A stretch of DNA of 64,000 nucleotides from Streptomyces carminius (GCF_002794255.1 NZ_PGGW01000010.1:1-64000), one strand, 5' to 3'; positions 37,670 to 46,214 are shown, counted from the first letter of the stretch. The notes: generated from the letters alone by a model not told the origin. Program-made: numbers and translations.

Positions 37670-38494
37670 TCACGGGGTGACGGCGAAGTGGGCGAGGACC
37701 GCGTCCGCGAGCTCCTGGTCACCCTCGGTCTTGATGATGTCGCGCACCGCGGCGGGCCGCACCCGGCCGCAGGCCAGCCGGAAGTAGACCTCCCAGTCCA
37801 TGGCCATGGTCAGCGCCGGTCCCAGCGAGACACTGGCGTCCACCGTGCCCCGGCCCTCGCCGTCGACACGGACCGTGCGCATGAACTCCACCGGCCCGCT
37901 CACATCGAAGACGACCGCCGAGTTCGGCGGCGCCCCGGCGTCCTTGGCGACCACCTTGGGCAGCCGCTCCAGCAGCACGTCCCGGGCGACGAGCGCGCCC
38001 GGGGAGTCCAGGTTCCCCGGCTTCCCCAGCGCCCGCCGCAGATCCTGCTCGTGCACCCACACGTCGAACGCCCGCATCCGCAGCGCGTTCTCCAGCGTCA
38101 TCTCCACCCCGAGCGGGGACATGACCATCTTCGACGGGTCGCGCTTCTCGTTCCGCAGCTGGCGCGACCGGCGGATGATCGTGTACTCCAGCTCGCTGGT
38201 CATCTCCGGCGCCGTGTGGCAGCGCCGCACGTCCACCTGCACCTCGATACGGCGGCTGAGCTCGTCCTTCACGTGGAACAGGTCGCGCGGCAGGCTGTGG
38301 ATCGGCCGGGGGTCGCCCAGCATCTCGCACTCCATGCCGATGATGTGCGAGACGACATCGCGGACCGACCACCCGGGGCAGGGGGTCGCGCGGTTCCACT
38401 CGCCCTCGACGAGCGGCATGACCAGCTCGGAAACCGCCTCGATGGAATGGGTCCAGGCGTCGGCGTAGGGCTGAAGGCTCGGGTGGTCGGTCAA
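37670..38494 (-). CDS. Mycothiol-dependent maleylpyruvate isomerase-family (DinB-fold) protein
   Basis: A 274-residue cytoplasmic protein. The N-terminal DinB-fold helical bundle has TPCPGWSVRDVVSHIIGME, with metal-ligand His candidates, then AFDVWVHEQDLRRALGKPG around residue 150. The C-terminal domain resembles the MDMPI C-terminal/SCP2-like region. Such proteins use mycothiol for isomerisation or detoxification. A TTG start follows GAGGGG at a good distance. It is divergent from the nitrilase-family gene. The specific reaction is unknown. Confidence 0.82.
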   Translation of the reverse strand: MTDHPSLQPYADAWTHSIEAVSELVMPLVEGEWNRATPCPGWSVRDVVSHIIGMECEMLGDPRPIHSLPRDLFHVKDELSRRIEVQVDVRRCHTAPEMTSELEYTIIRRSRQLRNEKRDPSKMVMSPLGVEMTLENALRMRAFDVWVHEQDLRRALGKPGNLDSPGALVARDVLLERLPKVVAKDAGAPPNSAVVFDVSGPVEFMRTVRVDGEGRGTVDASVSLGPALTMAMDWEVYFRLACGRVRPAAVRDIIKTEGDQELADAVLAHFAVTP

Positions 38495-38645
38495 CGGGAC
38501 CCCTCGGTACGTGCGGCAGGTGTGGGTTCGCGGACTTGGGGACTCTCAAGTTACGCTGCGCGCGGGCGGCGCGGCAGCAGTTTCGAAGGACGATCGTAGG
38601 CTGTTTTCACCCGGGTTTTCCGCCCGGGTTTGCCCCCTCGACCCC

Positions 38646-39485
38646 ATGGACGGTGGTACCGTGCGCGCCTCCCTCATCCAGATCGCGGTGAACCAGGACG
38701 AAACGGCCGAAGACCGCCGGGTGCGGGCCGCGGCCCTCGTCCGCGAGCAGTCCGCCGCCGACCTGGTCGTCCTGCCCGAACTGTGGACGGTCGGCGCCTT
38801 CGACTTCGACTCCTTCGCCGCCGGGGCCGAGCCGCTGCGCGGACCCGCCGCGAAGACGGTCGCGGCGATGTCCGGGGCGGCCCGCGAGGCACGGGTGTGG
38901 CTGCACGCCGGCTCCGTGATCGAGCGCGCCGACGAGCCCGCCGCCGAGCCCGCCGGTGATCCTTCCGGCACCCCCGCCCTCTACAACACCTCGCTGGTCT
39001 TCTCCCCCGAGGGCGCCCTGGTGCGCACCTACCGCAAGATCCACCGCTTCGGCTTCGACCGCGGCGAGGCCACCCTGCTGTCCGCCGGCACCGAACCGGT
39101 CACCGCCGTCCTGCCCGACACCACCCTGGGCCTGGCCACCTGCTACGACCTGCGCTTCCCCGAACTGTTCCGGGCCCTGACCGAGGCCGGCGCCCGCACG
39201 CTGGTGATCCCGGCGGGCTGGCCCGACCGCCGCGCCGCCCACTGGAGCCTGCTGGCCCGCGCCCGCGCCGTGGAGAACCAGTGCTACGTCCTGGCCTGCG
39301 GCACCGCGGGCACCCACGCGGGCGTGCCCCAGGCCGGCCGCAGCGCGGTCATCGACCCCTGGGGCGAGACCCTGGCCGAGGCGTCGGACGCGGAGGAGCA
39401 GGTCGTCATGGCCGAGTTCGACCCCGCGTACGCGGACGAGGTCCGCGCGGACTTCCCGGTGCTGCGGGACCGCGTCCTGCGCTGA
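38646..39485 (+). CDS. Carbon-nitrogen hydrolase (nitrilase superfamily amidase)
   Basis: A 279-residue hydrolase. The catalytic triad is visible: Glu45 in LPELW, Lys131 in YRKIHRFGF and Cys166 in ATCYDLRFPEL. The pattern resembles omega-amidase/NIT2-like members, which hydrolyse amides of dicarboxylic acids. The ATG at 38646 lacks a ribosome site; a GTG at 38661 (VRASLIQIAV) is also possible. It is divergent from the mycothiol-type gene. Confidence 0.87.
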   Translation: MDGGTVRASLIQIAVNQDETAEDRRVRAAALVREQSAADLVVLPELWTVGAFDFDSFAAGAEPLRGPAAKTVAAMSGAAREARVWLHAGSVIERADEPAAEPAGDPSGTPALYNTSLVFSPEGALVRTYRKIHRFGFDRGEATLLSAGTEPVTAVLPDTTLGLATCYDLRFPELFRALTEAGARTLVIPAGWPDRRAAHWSLLARARAVENQCYVLACGTAGTHAGVPQAGRSAVIDPWGETLAEASDAEEQVVMAEFDPAYADEVRADFPVLRDRVLR

Positions 39486-39523
39486 GCCGGGCGCACCGGC
39501 CCCGCACCCGCCCTCACCACCGC

Positions 39524-39539
39524 TGAGTAGCCGTACTCA
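39524..39539. promoter_or_regulatory. Perfect 16-bp palindrome, candidate operator
   Basis: TGAGTA-GCCG-TACTCA lies 34 bp upstream of the YiaA-like gene start. The perfect symmetry and promoter position suggest a dimeric regulator site. The regulator is unknown. Confidence 0.45.
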
Positions 39540-39573
39540 TGTGGTTCCGGCCGGCCCGCGCCACTCTGTGGAC

Positions 39574-39867
39574 ATGACAGCACCACAGGTACAGCGGCCC
39601 ATGACCGCCGCGTTCTTCGTCCAGTCCGTGCTCTCCTTCGGCCTCTCCCTGCTGGCCGTCGGCCTCGGTGTCGCCTATCTGCCGCTGGGGCCGTGGGAGC
39701 GGGGCTTCCTGGCGCTCGGGGTCCTGTTCCTGGTCTCCTCCTCCTTCAACCTGGCCAAGGTCGTCCGGGACCGGCAGGAGTTGCAGGAGGTCACCACCCG
39801 GGTGGACAAGGCCCGCATCGACAAGCTGATCAACGAGCACGACCCGTTCGACCCCAGGAACGTCTGA
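39574..39867 (+). CDS. YiaA/YiaB two-helix membrane protein
   Basis: A 97-residue membrane protein with two helices (residues 11-35 and 42-60) and a charged tail. It matches the YiaA/YiaB domain in spacing and in the FLVSSSFNLAKVVRDRQE segment. Function is unknown in general. The ATG at 39574 is preferred over the upstream start at 39541. A convergent hairpin follows. Confidence 0.8.
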   Translation: MTAPQVQRPMTAAFFVQSVLSFGLSLLAVGLGVAYLPLGPWERGFLALGVLFLVSSSFNLAKVVRDRQELQEVTTRVDKARIDKLINEHDPFDPRNV

Positions 39868-39901
39868 GCCGTCGTCGCGCCGTCGCCGCGCGTCATGCCG
39901 G

Positions 39902-39943
39902 CGGTGGATCCCGGCGCCGCCTGTCTGTCGCCGGGATCCACCG
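39902..39943. terminator. Hairpin between convergent genes
   Basis: Fifteen bases at 39902-39916 pair with 39929-39943 around a 12-nt loop. It lies between the YiaA-like gene (plus) and the second aldo/keto reductase (minus). Confidence 0.7.
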
Positions 39944-39954
39944 GAGCGGGCACG

Positions 39955-40866
39955 TCAGCCGAGGGCGACCTCGTTGGAGCGGGACTCGACGGCGTCGAGG
40001 GTGGCCAGGGTCGCGGCGTCGAAGGCGATCTCGGCGGCCGCCATGTTGTCCTCCAGGTGGGCGACGTCGGCGGTGCCGGGGATGGGCAGCACGTGCGGGG
40101 CGTGGTGCAGCAGCCAGGCGAGGGCGACCTGGGCGGGTGTGACGCCCAGGGACTCGGCCACGGCGCGCACCGTCGGCTCGTCGGTGACCTTGGGCACGCC
40201 CGGGAAGGCACCGCCGATCGGGAAGAACGGTACCCAGGCGATGCCCTCGGCCGCGCACAGCTCCAGCATGTCCTCGTCGCCGCGGGAGATGAGGCTGTAG
40301 GCGTTCTGCACGCAGACGATGCCGGCCGGCAGGGCGCGGCGCAGGACGTCGAGGGTGACGCAGCTCAGGCCGATCGCCCCGATCTTGCCCTCGTCGCGCA
40401 GGGCGGTCAGCACCGCGAGCTGGTCCTCGAGATCGACGACCTGGTCGCCCTCGGGACGCAGTCCGGGGCCGGAGTCCAGGCGGCGGAGGTTGACCACCGG
40501 GAGCCGGTCGAGGCCGAGGCCGCGCAGGTTCTCCTCGACGCCGGCGCGCAGTTGCTCGGGCCGCTGCGCCAGGCGCAGCGGCAGGGGCCCGTCCGGGTCG
40601 GGGGCGGCGCCGACCTTCGTGACCACCAGCACGTCGTCCTCGGGGCGCAGCACCTCGCGGATCACGTCGTTGGCGAAACCGAAGCCGTAGAACTCGGCGG
40701 TGTCCACATGGTCGACGCCCAGTTCGACCGCGCGGCGCAGCAGCGCGACGGCGTCGTCGCGGCGGTCGCGCAGGCGCTCGAGCTGCAGCGCGCCGTAGCC
40801 GATCCGCAGGACGGTGCGGCCGGCGAGCGCGGCGGTCGGGGTGGCGGGGGTGGCAGGGGTGTTCAA
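39955..40866 (-). CDS. Aldo/keto reductase-like protein lacking the catalytic His
   Basis: A 303-residue aldo/keto reductase-fold protein. Asp55 and Tyr60 (DTAEFYGFG) and Lys84 (VVTKVG) are present, but the usual LH-R-x-D strand reads LRRLD, so the tetrad His is Arg128. The C-terminal cofactor motif IPGTADVAHLEDN is intact. It starts with TTG inside the TetR stop (TTGA), so it is coupled to and probably controlled by that regulator. It may have altered chemistry or act on an atypical substrate. Confidence 0.83.
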   Translation of the reverse strand: MNTPATPATPTAALAGRTVLRIGYGALQLERLRDRRDDAVALLRRAVELGVDHVDTAEFYGFGFANDVIREVLRPEDDVLVVTKVGAAPDPDGPLPLRLAQRPEQLRAGVEENLRGLGLDRLPVVNLRRLDSGPGLRPEGDQVVDLEDQLAVLTALRDEGKIGAIGLSCVTLDVLRRALPAGIVCVQNAYSLISRGDEDMLELCAAEGIAWVPFFPIGGAFPGVPKVTDEPTVRAVAESLGVTPAQVALAWLLHHAPHVLPIPGTADVAHLEDNMAAAEIAFDAATLATLDAVESRSNEVALG

Positions 40867-41423
40867 GACACTGTCTCCTCGGTGGTGGAACGCAGGGCGG
40901 TGTGCAGCAGTTCGGCCAGGTAGAGCGACAGCACCCGGTGGGCGATCGGGGCGGCGTGCTCCCGGGCCCCGGCCGGCTCGTGGTGCCCGACCTTGACCAG
41001 CCATGCCGTGACGCAGTCGTGCAGCATCGCGCGCATCCGTTCCGTCATGTCGGCGACGACCTCGCGGATGGCCGGGTCGGTCGTCGCCTCGCCCCAGGTC
41101 TGCACGCCGACCCGGGCGGCCACGGGGTCGATCGCGGCGACGAGGCGGGCCAGCAGTTCGTCGGGGTCGGGCGGGGTGTCGGCGGCCGCGTACTCGCCGA
41201 GGACCTCGGCGTGCCTGGCGAGCACCACCCGGGTGGCGGCCCGGACCAGATCGGCCTTGTTGCGGTAGTGCGTGTAGATCGATCCGGCCGAGAGCCCGGA
41301 CTCGGCCGTGATCTCGGCGATCGAGGTCCGCTCCAGCCCGTTGCGGCTGAAGCAGCGCACGGCGGCGTCGGCGATCTGGGCGCGCCTGAGCTCCTTGCGT
41401 GCGTCAGTGAGCCGTGGCACCAC
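40863..41423 (-). CDS. TetR-family regulator
   Basis: A 186-residue repressor-type protein. The helix-turn-helix is residues 14-60 (AQIADAAVRCFSRNGLERTS, then LSAGSIYTHYRNKADLVRA). The C-terminal half is a helical ligand domain. The GTG start lies just inside a region with two operator-like palindromes (41437-41450 and 41471-41484). The gene is translationally coupled to the aldo/keto reductase and divergent from the endonuclease/phosphatase gene, so it probably autoregulates and controls both sides. Confidence 0.9.
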   Translation of the reverse strand: MVPRLTDARKELRRAQIADAAVRCFSRNGLERTSIAEITAESGLSAGSIYTHYRNKADLVRAATRVVLARHAEVLGEYAAADTPPDPDELLARLVAAIDPVAARVGVQTWGEATTDPAIREVVADMTERMRAMLHDCVTAWLVKVGHHEPAGAREHAAPIAHRVLSLYLAELLHTALRSTTEETVS

Positions 41424-41436
41424 GCCTCCCGTAAAA

Positions 41437-41484
41437 AGAACGGCTGCTCTCCTTGCCGACAGCCTATAGCAGAACTCCCGTTCT
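41437..41484. promoter_or_regulatory. Paired TetR-type operators in a divergent promoter
   Basis: AGAAC-TCCC-GTTCT (41471-41484) is a perfect palindrome. AGAAC-GGCT-GCTCT (41437-41450) is nearly so. A larger inverted repeat also spans the region: GTAAAAAGAACGG (41431-41443) and CCGTTCTTTTTAC (41478-41490). All lie between the tetR start and the divergent gene. Confidence 0.65.
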
Positions 41485-41584
41485 TTTTACGGCGGTTGTG
41501 CCGTGCACGGACAGGTCGGAGAGGGAGGGAACCGCCCGCCCGCCGCCGTACGTCATGCTGGCGGCGAGCGGCGAAAGGAAGCAC

Positions 41585-42601
41585 GTGGCACGGGTACGGC
41601 GGGTCCGCGCGGCCCTGCGGCGGCGCTGGGGCACGGGCGGCCGGGGCCGGACGGCCTGGACGCGCGGCCGGATCACCGCCGCGCTCGCCGCGGCGGTCGC
41701 CGCCGTGACGGCACTGCACTCCCTCGTCCCGAACGCCCTGCTCGGCCTGGGCAGCCTGCTGGAGACCTTCCTGCCCTGGACGGGCCTGGCCGTCCCCGTC
41801 CTGCTGGCCGTGGCGCTGCTGCGCCGCTCGGCCCTCGCCCTGGTGGCGCTGCTGCTGCCGTCGGCCGTCTGGCTCGGCCTCTTCCACGGGGCCCTGGCGG
41901 GCACCGCCCCGGAGGCGGCGCCCGGGGCCGCCCGCCTCACCGTCGTCCAGCACAACGTGAGCGACGTGAACCCCGACCCCCGCGCCGCCGCCCGCACCCT
42001 GGCCGGGGCCGAACCGGACCTCGTCGCCCTCCAGGAGGTCGTCCCCGCCACCCGCCGCGCCTACGAGGCGGAGCTGGCCCCGGACCTCCCGCACCACGCG
42101 GTCGTCGGCACCGTCGGCCTGTGGTCGCGGTATCCGCTGACGGACGTCCGGCGGCTCGACATCCGCCCTGCGGGCATCGGCCCCGACTGGAACCGGGGCC
42201 TGCGCGCCACCGTCCGCACCCCGCACGGCGAGATCGCCGTCCACGTCGTCCACCTGCCCTCGGTCCGCGTCCGGGCGGGCGGCTTCGACACCGCCCGGCG
42301 CGACGAGAGCGCGAAGCTGCTCGGCGCGGCCCTGCGCGCGGAGGAGTCGCCCCGGGTTCTCGTGCTCGGCGACCTCAACGGCACCCTGGACGACCGCGGT
42401 CTGGACCCCGTGCTGCGCCACGTCGACCCGCCGGACGCGGGCGCCGCGGACGGCTTCTCCTTCAGCTGGCCCGCGTCCTTCCCCGCCGCCCGCATCGACC
42501 ACGTCCTGACCCGCGGCGCGACGGTCACCCGCCTGCGCACCCTGCCCGCCACCGGTAGCGACCACCTTCCGGTGGTGGCGCGGATCGCACTCCCGTCCTG
42601 A
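41585..42601 (+). CDS. Membrane-anchored endonuclease/exonuclease/phosphatase-family protein
   Basis: A 338-residue protein. Two or three N-terminal membrane helices (residues 30-105) precede the EEP catalytic domain facing outside. Motifs include VVQHNVSDVN (Asn), LVALQEV (Glu), VLGDLNGTLDD (Asp/Asn) and SDHLPVVARI (Asp-His). Such proteins hydrolyse phosphodiesters or phosphomonoesters; the substrate here is unknown. AAGGAAG precedes the GTG at 41585. Operators lie between it and the TetR gene. Confidence 0.85.
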   Translation: MARVRRVRAALRRRWGTGGRGRTAWTRGRITAALAAAVAAVTALHSLVPNALLGLGSLLETFLPWTGLAVPVLLAVALLRRSALALVALLLPSAVWLGLFHGALAGTAPEAAPGAARLTVVQHNVSDVNPDPRAAARTLAGAEPDLVALQEVVPATRRAYEAELAPDLPHHAVVGTVGLWSRYPLTDVRRLDIRPAGIGPDWNRGLRATVRTPHGEIAVHVVHLPSVRVRAGGFDTARRDESAKLLGAALRAEESPRVLVLGDLNGTLDDRGLDPVLRHVDPPDAGAADGFSFSWPASFPAARIDHVLTRGATVTRLRTLPATGSDHLPVVARIALPS

Positions 42602-42621
42602 CGCCCCGGGGCGGGGACCGG

Positions 42622-43233
42622 TCAGTGGCCTCCCTGGTTCCTGACGCACGGGCCCGTGCCGGGCTGCGGCTCGATGTAGCGGCCGTGCACCCTGACGGTC
42701 AGCTCGTCCTCCGACACGTTCCCCGACACGCACGCGTCCCCGGTGTACACGCTGTAGAACCCGTGGCCGATGTGGACGCCGTGCTCCTCTCCGCAGCCGA
42801 GTCGGCGCAGCGCCGCCGTGATCCGTTCGTCGCCGAGGTCGCCCTCCTCCCGGACCTTCTCCAGCTCCTTGCGGACGAGTCCGGCCGACGCCTCGCCCCG
42901 GGCGCGGTTCTCGGGACTCAGCGGCGCCTGCCTGCGGTAGGCGTGGTTGTCGAGGTAGTTGGGCGGCATGTCCTCGCGGACCTCCGGCCGACCGCCGTCC
43001 GCGCCCGGCGCGGAGGTGGACGGGGACGGCGGAACCGCGGGCGGCTCGGCGGCCTGTGCGCACTTCGGCGTGGGCGGGGCAGAGGAGGAGGCCGAGGGGG
43101 GCGGCAGGGACGGCGAGGGACCCGCCGACCCCGCCTGCCCGGCCCGCTCGTCGCCGCACGCGGCCACGGTGAGCGCGAGGAGGACGGCTGCCGCAGTCGT
43201 ACGTCCGACGGGCGTGAGTACGGATGAACGCAT
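42622..43233 (-). CDS. Putative lipoprotein of unknown function
   Basis: A 203-residue secreted lipoprotein. The signal peptide ends in a lipobox LTVAAC, giving Cys26 as lipid anchor. A Pro/Ser-rich linker (residues 35-80) leads to a mature domain of about 110 residues with Cys residues in RRLGCGEEHG and GDACVSGN, likely disulfide-bonded. The ATG at 43233 has CGGGAGA upstream. I do not recognise the domain. Confidence 0.75.
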   Translation of the reverse strand: MRSSVLTPVGRTTAAAVLLALTVAACGDERAGQAGSAGPSPSLPPPSASSSAPPTPKCAQAAEPPAVPPSPSTSAPGADGGRPEVREDMPPNYLDNHAYRRQAPLSPENRARGEASAGLVRKELEKVREEGDLGDERITAALRRLGCGEEHGVHIGHGFYSVYTGDACVSGNVSEDELTVRVHGRYIEPQPGTGPCVRNQGGH

Positions 43234-43319
43234 GGGCAGGAGTCTCCCGGCCCGGCCCGCGGGCGTCATGAGCGCGGGTACTCACTCCCGGCCGCCCCGC
43301 GGGGACGCCGGACGACCGG

Positions 43320-43583
43320 TCATCCCCTCGTGGGCGGCTGGTCCTTGTAGGGAAGGACCCAGAGGTTCCAGTACGGGGCCTCCCACTTGCAGTAGAAGTT
43401 CTGCCAGCCCTGGGAGAGGTAGTACAGGCCGTCCTGCTCGCACGCCCGGTAGTCCCGCCACCCGCCGACCTGGCGGTAGCCCCAGTGGTCGACCTCGTCG
43501 GCGGACGCCGAGCCCGCGGCCAGCGGGATGACGACTGCCGCGATGCCGGCAGCGGCGGCGACACGGGAACGCCACGACTTCAT
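43320..43583 (-). CDS. Small secreted aromatic-rich protein
   Basis: An 87-residue exported protein. The signal peptide (residues 1-29) ends SASA-DE. The 58-residue mature part is rich in Trp/Tyr (DHWGYRQVGGWRDYRACEQD, YYLSQGWQNFYCKWE) with two cysteines that could pair. AAGGAGAG lies 5 nt before the ATG. Function unknown; it could be a small enzyme inhibitor or structural exoprotein. Confidence 0.72.
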   Translation of the reverse strand: MKSWRSRVAAAAGIAAVVIPLAAGSASADEVDHWGYRQVGGWRDYRACEQDGLYYLSQGWQNFYCKWEAPYWNLWVLPYKDQPPTRG

Positions 43584-44033
43584 GCGTCTCTCCTTGTACG
43601 GACGGAGCCGGGACCCGGGACGCCGGCCATCGGCCCTCCTGTCGGTGCAGTGGTGTACAGGGAGGAGGACGGAAGAACCATGCCGCCGGTTCATCGCGCG
43701 CGAGGGATTCGGCGGGCACGCGCCGGGCCGAAGTGCGCCCGTCGTGAGCGCGGATGCACGTCTCCGGCTCTCCGGCTCCCCGGCCGCTCACGTCGGCGAG
43801 CCGTGTGGTGATGCGGGAACGGGCTGGTCCGATTGCGTTCCGGTGAGTCGGGCTCCCGCGGTGCCCCGCTCATGAGGATGCCGAGCAGTTGACGCGATCA
43901 CCGGGCCGGTGGGGCACGGCCGGGCGGAGTCGCCGTGGACTCACCGGCCACGGGGAGGAGTCGGCAGGCCCGCTGTTCGCCGAAACGGTGCCCGGGGGGA
44001 GCGTCGGCTGACCCGAGCAGCCGCCACCGCCTC
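43584..44033. other. 450-bp intergenic stretch with a repeat copy
   Basis: No gene is supported in this stretch. It holds one copy (43719-43768) of a direct repeat found again at 46169-46214, and the promoter for the small secreted protein. Confidence 0.5.
43719..43768 (+). repeat. Imperfect direct repeat, copy A
   Basis: The 12-mer CGCGCCGGGCCG at its start and the 25-mer 43744-43768 recur at 46169-46214; the 25-mer has one mismatch. The copies flank the MarR/lipocalin genes in the same orientation. Confidence 0.55.
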
Positions 44034-44447
44034 TCAGCCGGAGGGACTCAGGGCGGTGTCGAGGAGCTCGACGAGCTGGTCGCGGTGTTCCGGACCGAGC
44101 CGGCTTGTCATGGGCGCCAGTGCGCGCCGGACCTCGTCGTACACCTGCTCCGCCAGTTCCAGGCCGGCCGGAGTGATGACCACGTCGACGACGCGGCGGT
44201 CCTCGGGGTTCCTGTCCCTGGCGACAAGCCCTCGGCGTTCGGCACGGTCGATCAGGCCGGACATGGTCGACTTGTCCAGGCCGAGGAACTCGGCGAGCTC
44301 GGTCATGCGCGGACGACGGTCACGGAGGAGGCCGAGCACCCGCAGTTGGGTGAGCGAGAGGTCGTACTTGGCTCCGATGCGGGTGAGCACGCCCGCCACC
44401 TGGAAGGTGCTGCGCACGAGGGCGTCCACGAGGGCGTCGGAAGTCAT
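44034..44447 (-). CDS. MarR-family regulator
   Basis: A 137-residue winged-helix regulator. The DNA-binding region spans residues 28-95 (LTQLRVLGLLRDRRPRMTEL, LGLDKSTMSGLIDRAERRGL, then the wing DRNPEDRRVVDVVIT). MarR proteins often respond to phenolics, oxidants or drugs. It follows the lipocalin-like gene on the same strand. A TTTG-N5-CAAA motif upstream (44470-44482) and a larger related repeat near 46004-46043 may be its sites. Confidence 0.9.
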   Translation of the reverse strand: MTSDALVDALVRSTFQVAGVLTRIGAKYDLSLTQLRVLGLLRDRRPRMTELAEFLGLDKSTMSGLIDRAERRGLVARDRNPEDRRVVDVVITPAGLELAEQVYDEVRRALAPMTSRLGPEHRDQLVELLDTALSPSG

Positions 44448-44662
44448 GTCCCCATCATACGAGCAGTGCTTTGTACTCCAAATAAACGTGGACTTGCCAG
44501 TATCGCGGACAAGCTTCCCGGGCCGCCCTGCGCGCTGCCGTCAACACCGCGTCCGACAGGCCGCCCGTACCACCCGGATGCGGTGCCTCACCCGTACGCG
44601 GCGGTGAGACCCAAGGCCGCACGAGCCGGGATCCACCGCCACGGACGAGGTGTCACCGGGGA

Positions 44663-45757
44663 CTAGGGGCGCCAGGTGCCGTTCAGCTCGACGTAGGTCT
44701 CACCACGGACCTTCTTGCCGTCGTACGTGCCGTCGAAGGCCGCGGTGGCTTCCATGTAACCCCCATCGGGGGTCTGGCTCCTGACCTCCTGTTCCGGGGT
44801 GCCGGTGACCTCCACGGCAAGCTCCGTGCGCAGCTGGGGAATGCGGACCTGCCAGCGGGTGGGATACCTCTGACCCGTTTCCGGGCTGGTCCACGGCTTG
44901 GAGGCGCCTCGCGCGAGCGGTTCGACCTCGACCACGTCGTAGGAACCGTCCGGGTGGAGAACCGTCGCCCAACTGTGCTGGGACTCCTCCCCCACCGCGT
45001 CCCAGAGGGCGATCTTGTCGCCGTTGGGCATGCTGAGGTTCATCCACGACCACCGTTTCAGGGACAGGGGCATCTCGCCCCACTGCCTGTCCAGCCAGGA
45101 GGTTCCCCTGATCGCGTGCTTCTCATCGTCGATGACGAGCGTTCCGGACGTCCGCATCTCCGGAAGCGCGAACTCGTAGGCCGGTACGTCGACCAGTTCG
45201 AAGACGCCGGTCGACCCGTAGTTCAGGGCGGGACCGGTGGACTCCAGCCGGACGTCGAGGGACCCGAAGGGCGTGGTGACGCTTACCTTCTGGCGGGCCG
45301 GGTCACCCGTCCAGCTCAGGCCCGGTGCCTTGATGTCGAGCTTGCCCTCGGTCCACCGGTAGTCGTCCGGCTCGACGACGGCCTCGTAGTCCTTGTGCCA
45401 TCCGGTGGTCTTGTCGGTCACCGCGAACGTCCAGCGGTATCCGAGCTCGCCCATGTTCGGGAGAACGCGCGTGTGCACCTGAATCCCGAAGTCGTGACCG
45501 TTCGCCTTCACCGAACTGGTGAAGTAGACCGAGTCGAACCAGGTCCGTTCCGTTCCGGGCGCATGCCGTCCCAGGTCCGTCGCGGGATCGACCATCGCCG
45601 CGATTCCCGACGACGGGGCGGAGGCCGGGGCGGAGTGGGCCTTCGGTGTCGCCGGCGGGCTCGTCGCCTGCGCCGAGTAACCGGCGAGCGTGCCGAGCAC
45701 CAGTGCTCCTGCGGTGGCCAGGCCCGCCGCTCGGCGTCTGTTCCGGGACATGGTCAT
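44663..45757 (-). CDS. Secreted lipocalin-like (CrtC/AttH-type) protein
   Basis: A 364-residue exported protein. The signal peptide spans about residues 1-34, ending AQATS. The mature part has two beta-rich lipocalin-like halves, as in CrtC/AttH family proteins (WFDSVYFTSSVKANGHDFGI; GTSWLDRQWGEMPLSLKRWS; YPTRWQVRIPQL). CrtC-like proteins act on or bind hydrophobic polyene-type molecules; the ligand here is unknown. AAGGAGG precedes the ATG at 45757. The upstream region carries MarR-like inverted repeats, suggesting control by the adjacent regulator. Confidence 0.8.
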   Translation of the reverse strand: MTMSRNRRRAAGLATAGALVLGTLAGYSAQATSPPATPKAHSAPASAPSSGIAAMVDPATDLGRHAPGTERTWFDSVYFTSSVKANGHDFGIQVHTRVLPNMGELGYRWTFAVTDKTTGWHKDYEAVVEPDDYRWTEGKLDIKAPGLSWTGDPARQKVSVTTPFGSLDVRLESTGPALNYGSTGVFELVDVPAYEFALPEMRTSGTLVIDDEKHAIRGTSWLDRQWGEMPLSLKRWSWMNLSMPNGDKIALWDAVGEESQHSWATVLHPDGSYDVVEVEPLARGASKPWTSPETGQRYPTRWQVRIPQLRTELAVEVTGTPEQEVRSQTPDGGYMEATAAFDGTYDGKKVRGETYVELNGTWRP

Positions 45758-46003
45758 GGGGTTCCTCCTTGGGGCAGGGGTGGGCGAGGGCGTCGCCCAC
45801 CCTGGTTCCGTCGTGTCGGTCTGCGATGCCGCGGGCATTCCGCACGCCGCCGCCGGCCGGTCGTCACACGGCCGTGTGCTCCCGAGCTCCGGCCGCGGCG
45901 ACGGCCGGGCCGTCGTCAGCCGCTGCGAAAGCTCCGAGCGCGCCGGACAAGCCGGCGGAGCCGCAGACGGCCGCCGTCGTCCGCGGCGCCATCCCGTCAT
46001 TGG

Positions 46004-46043
46004 TTTGGATTACCAACATCTTCATCTTGATTGGTAACCCAAA
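46004..46043. promoter_or_regulatory. MarR-type inverted repeat upstream of the lipocalin gene
   Basis: TTTGGATTACCAA (46004-46016) and TTGGTAACCCAAA (46031-46043) are near-perfect inverted copies separated by 14 nt. Each also contains shorter TTGG/CCAA symmetry. They lie about 250 bp upstream of the lipocalin-like gene in an AT-richer patch that probably holds its promoter. Confidence 0.6.
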
Positions 46044-46168
46044 CAATGTCAAGGAGTTCCGGCCGGGCGCGGTCCCGTCACCGGTGAGGAGGTCCGGCGG
46101 ACACGCGCCGGGGCGGTGCGCACTCGCCGTGAGCAGGCCGCACGGATGAGCGCATGCGGCGAGCCGCT

Positions 46169-46214
46169 CGCGCCGGGCCGTGAGCGTCCGTGAGCGCGGA
46201 TGCCCGTCTCCGGC
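46169..46214 (+). repeat. Imperfect direct repeat, copy B
   Basis: Matches copy A (43719-43768). CGCGCCGGGCCG at 46169-46180 is identical, and 46190-46214 matches 24 of 25 bases. The middle differs by a short deletion. Confidence 0.55.
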
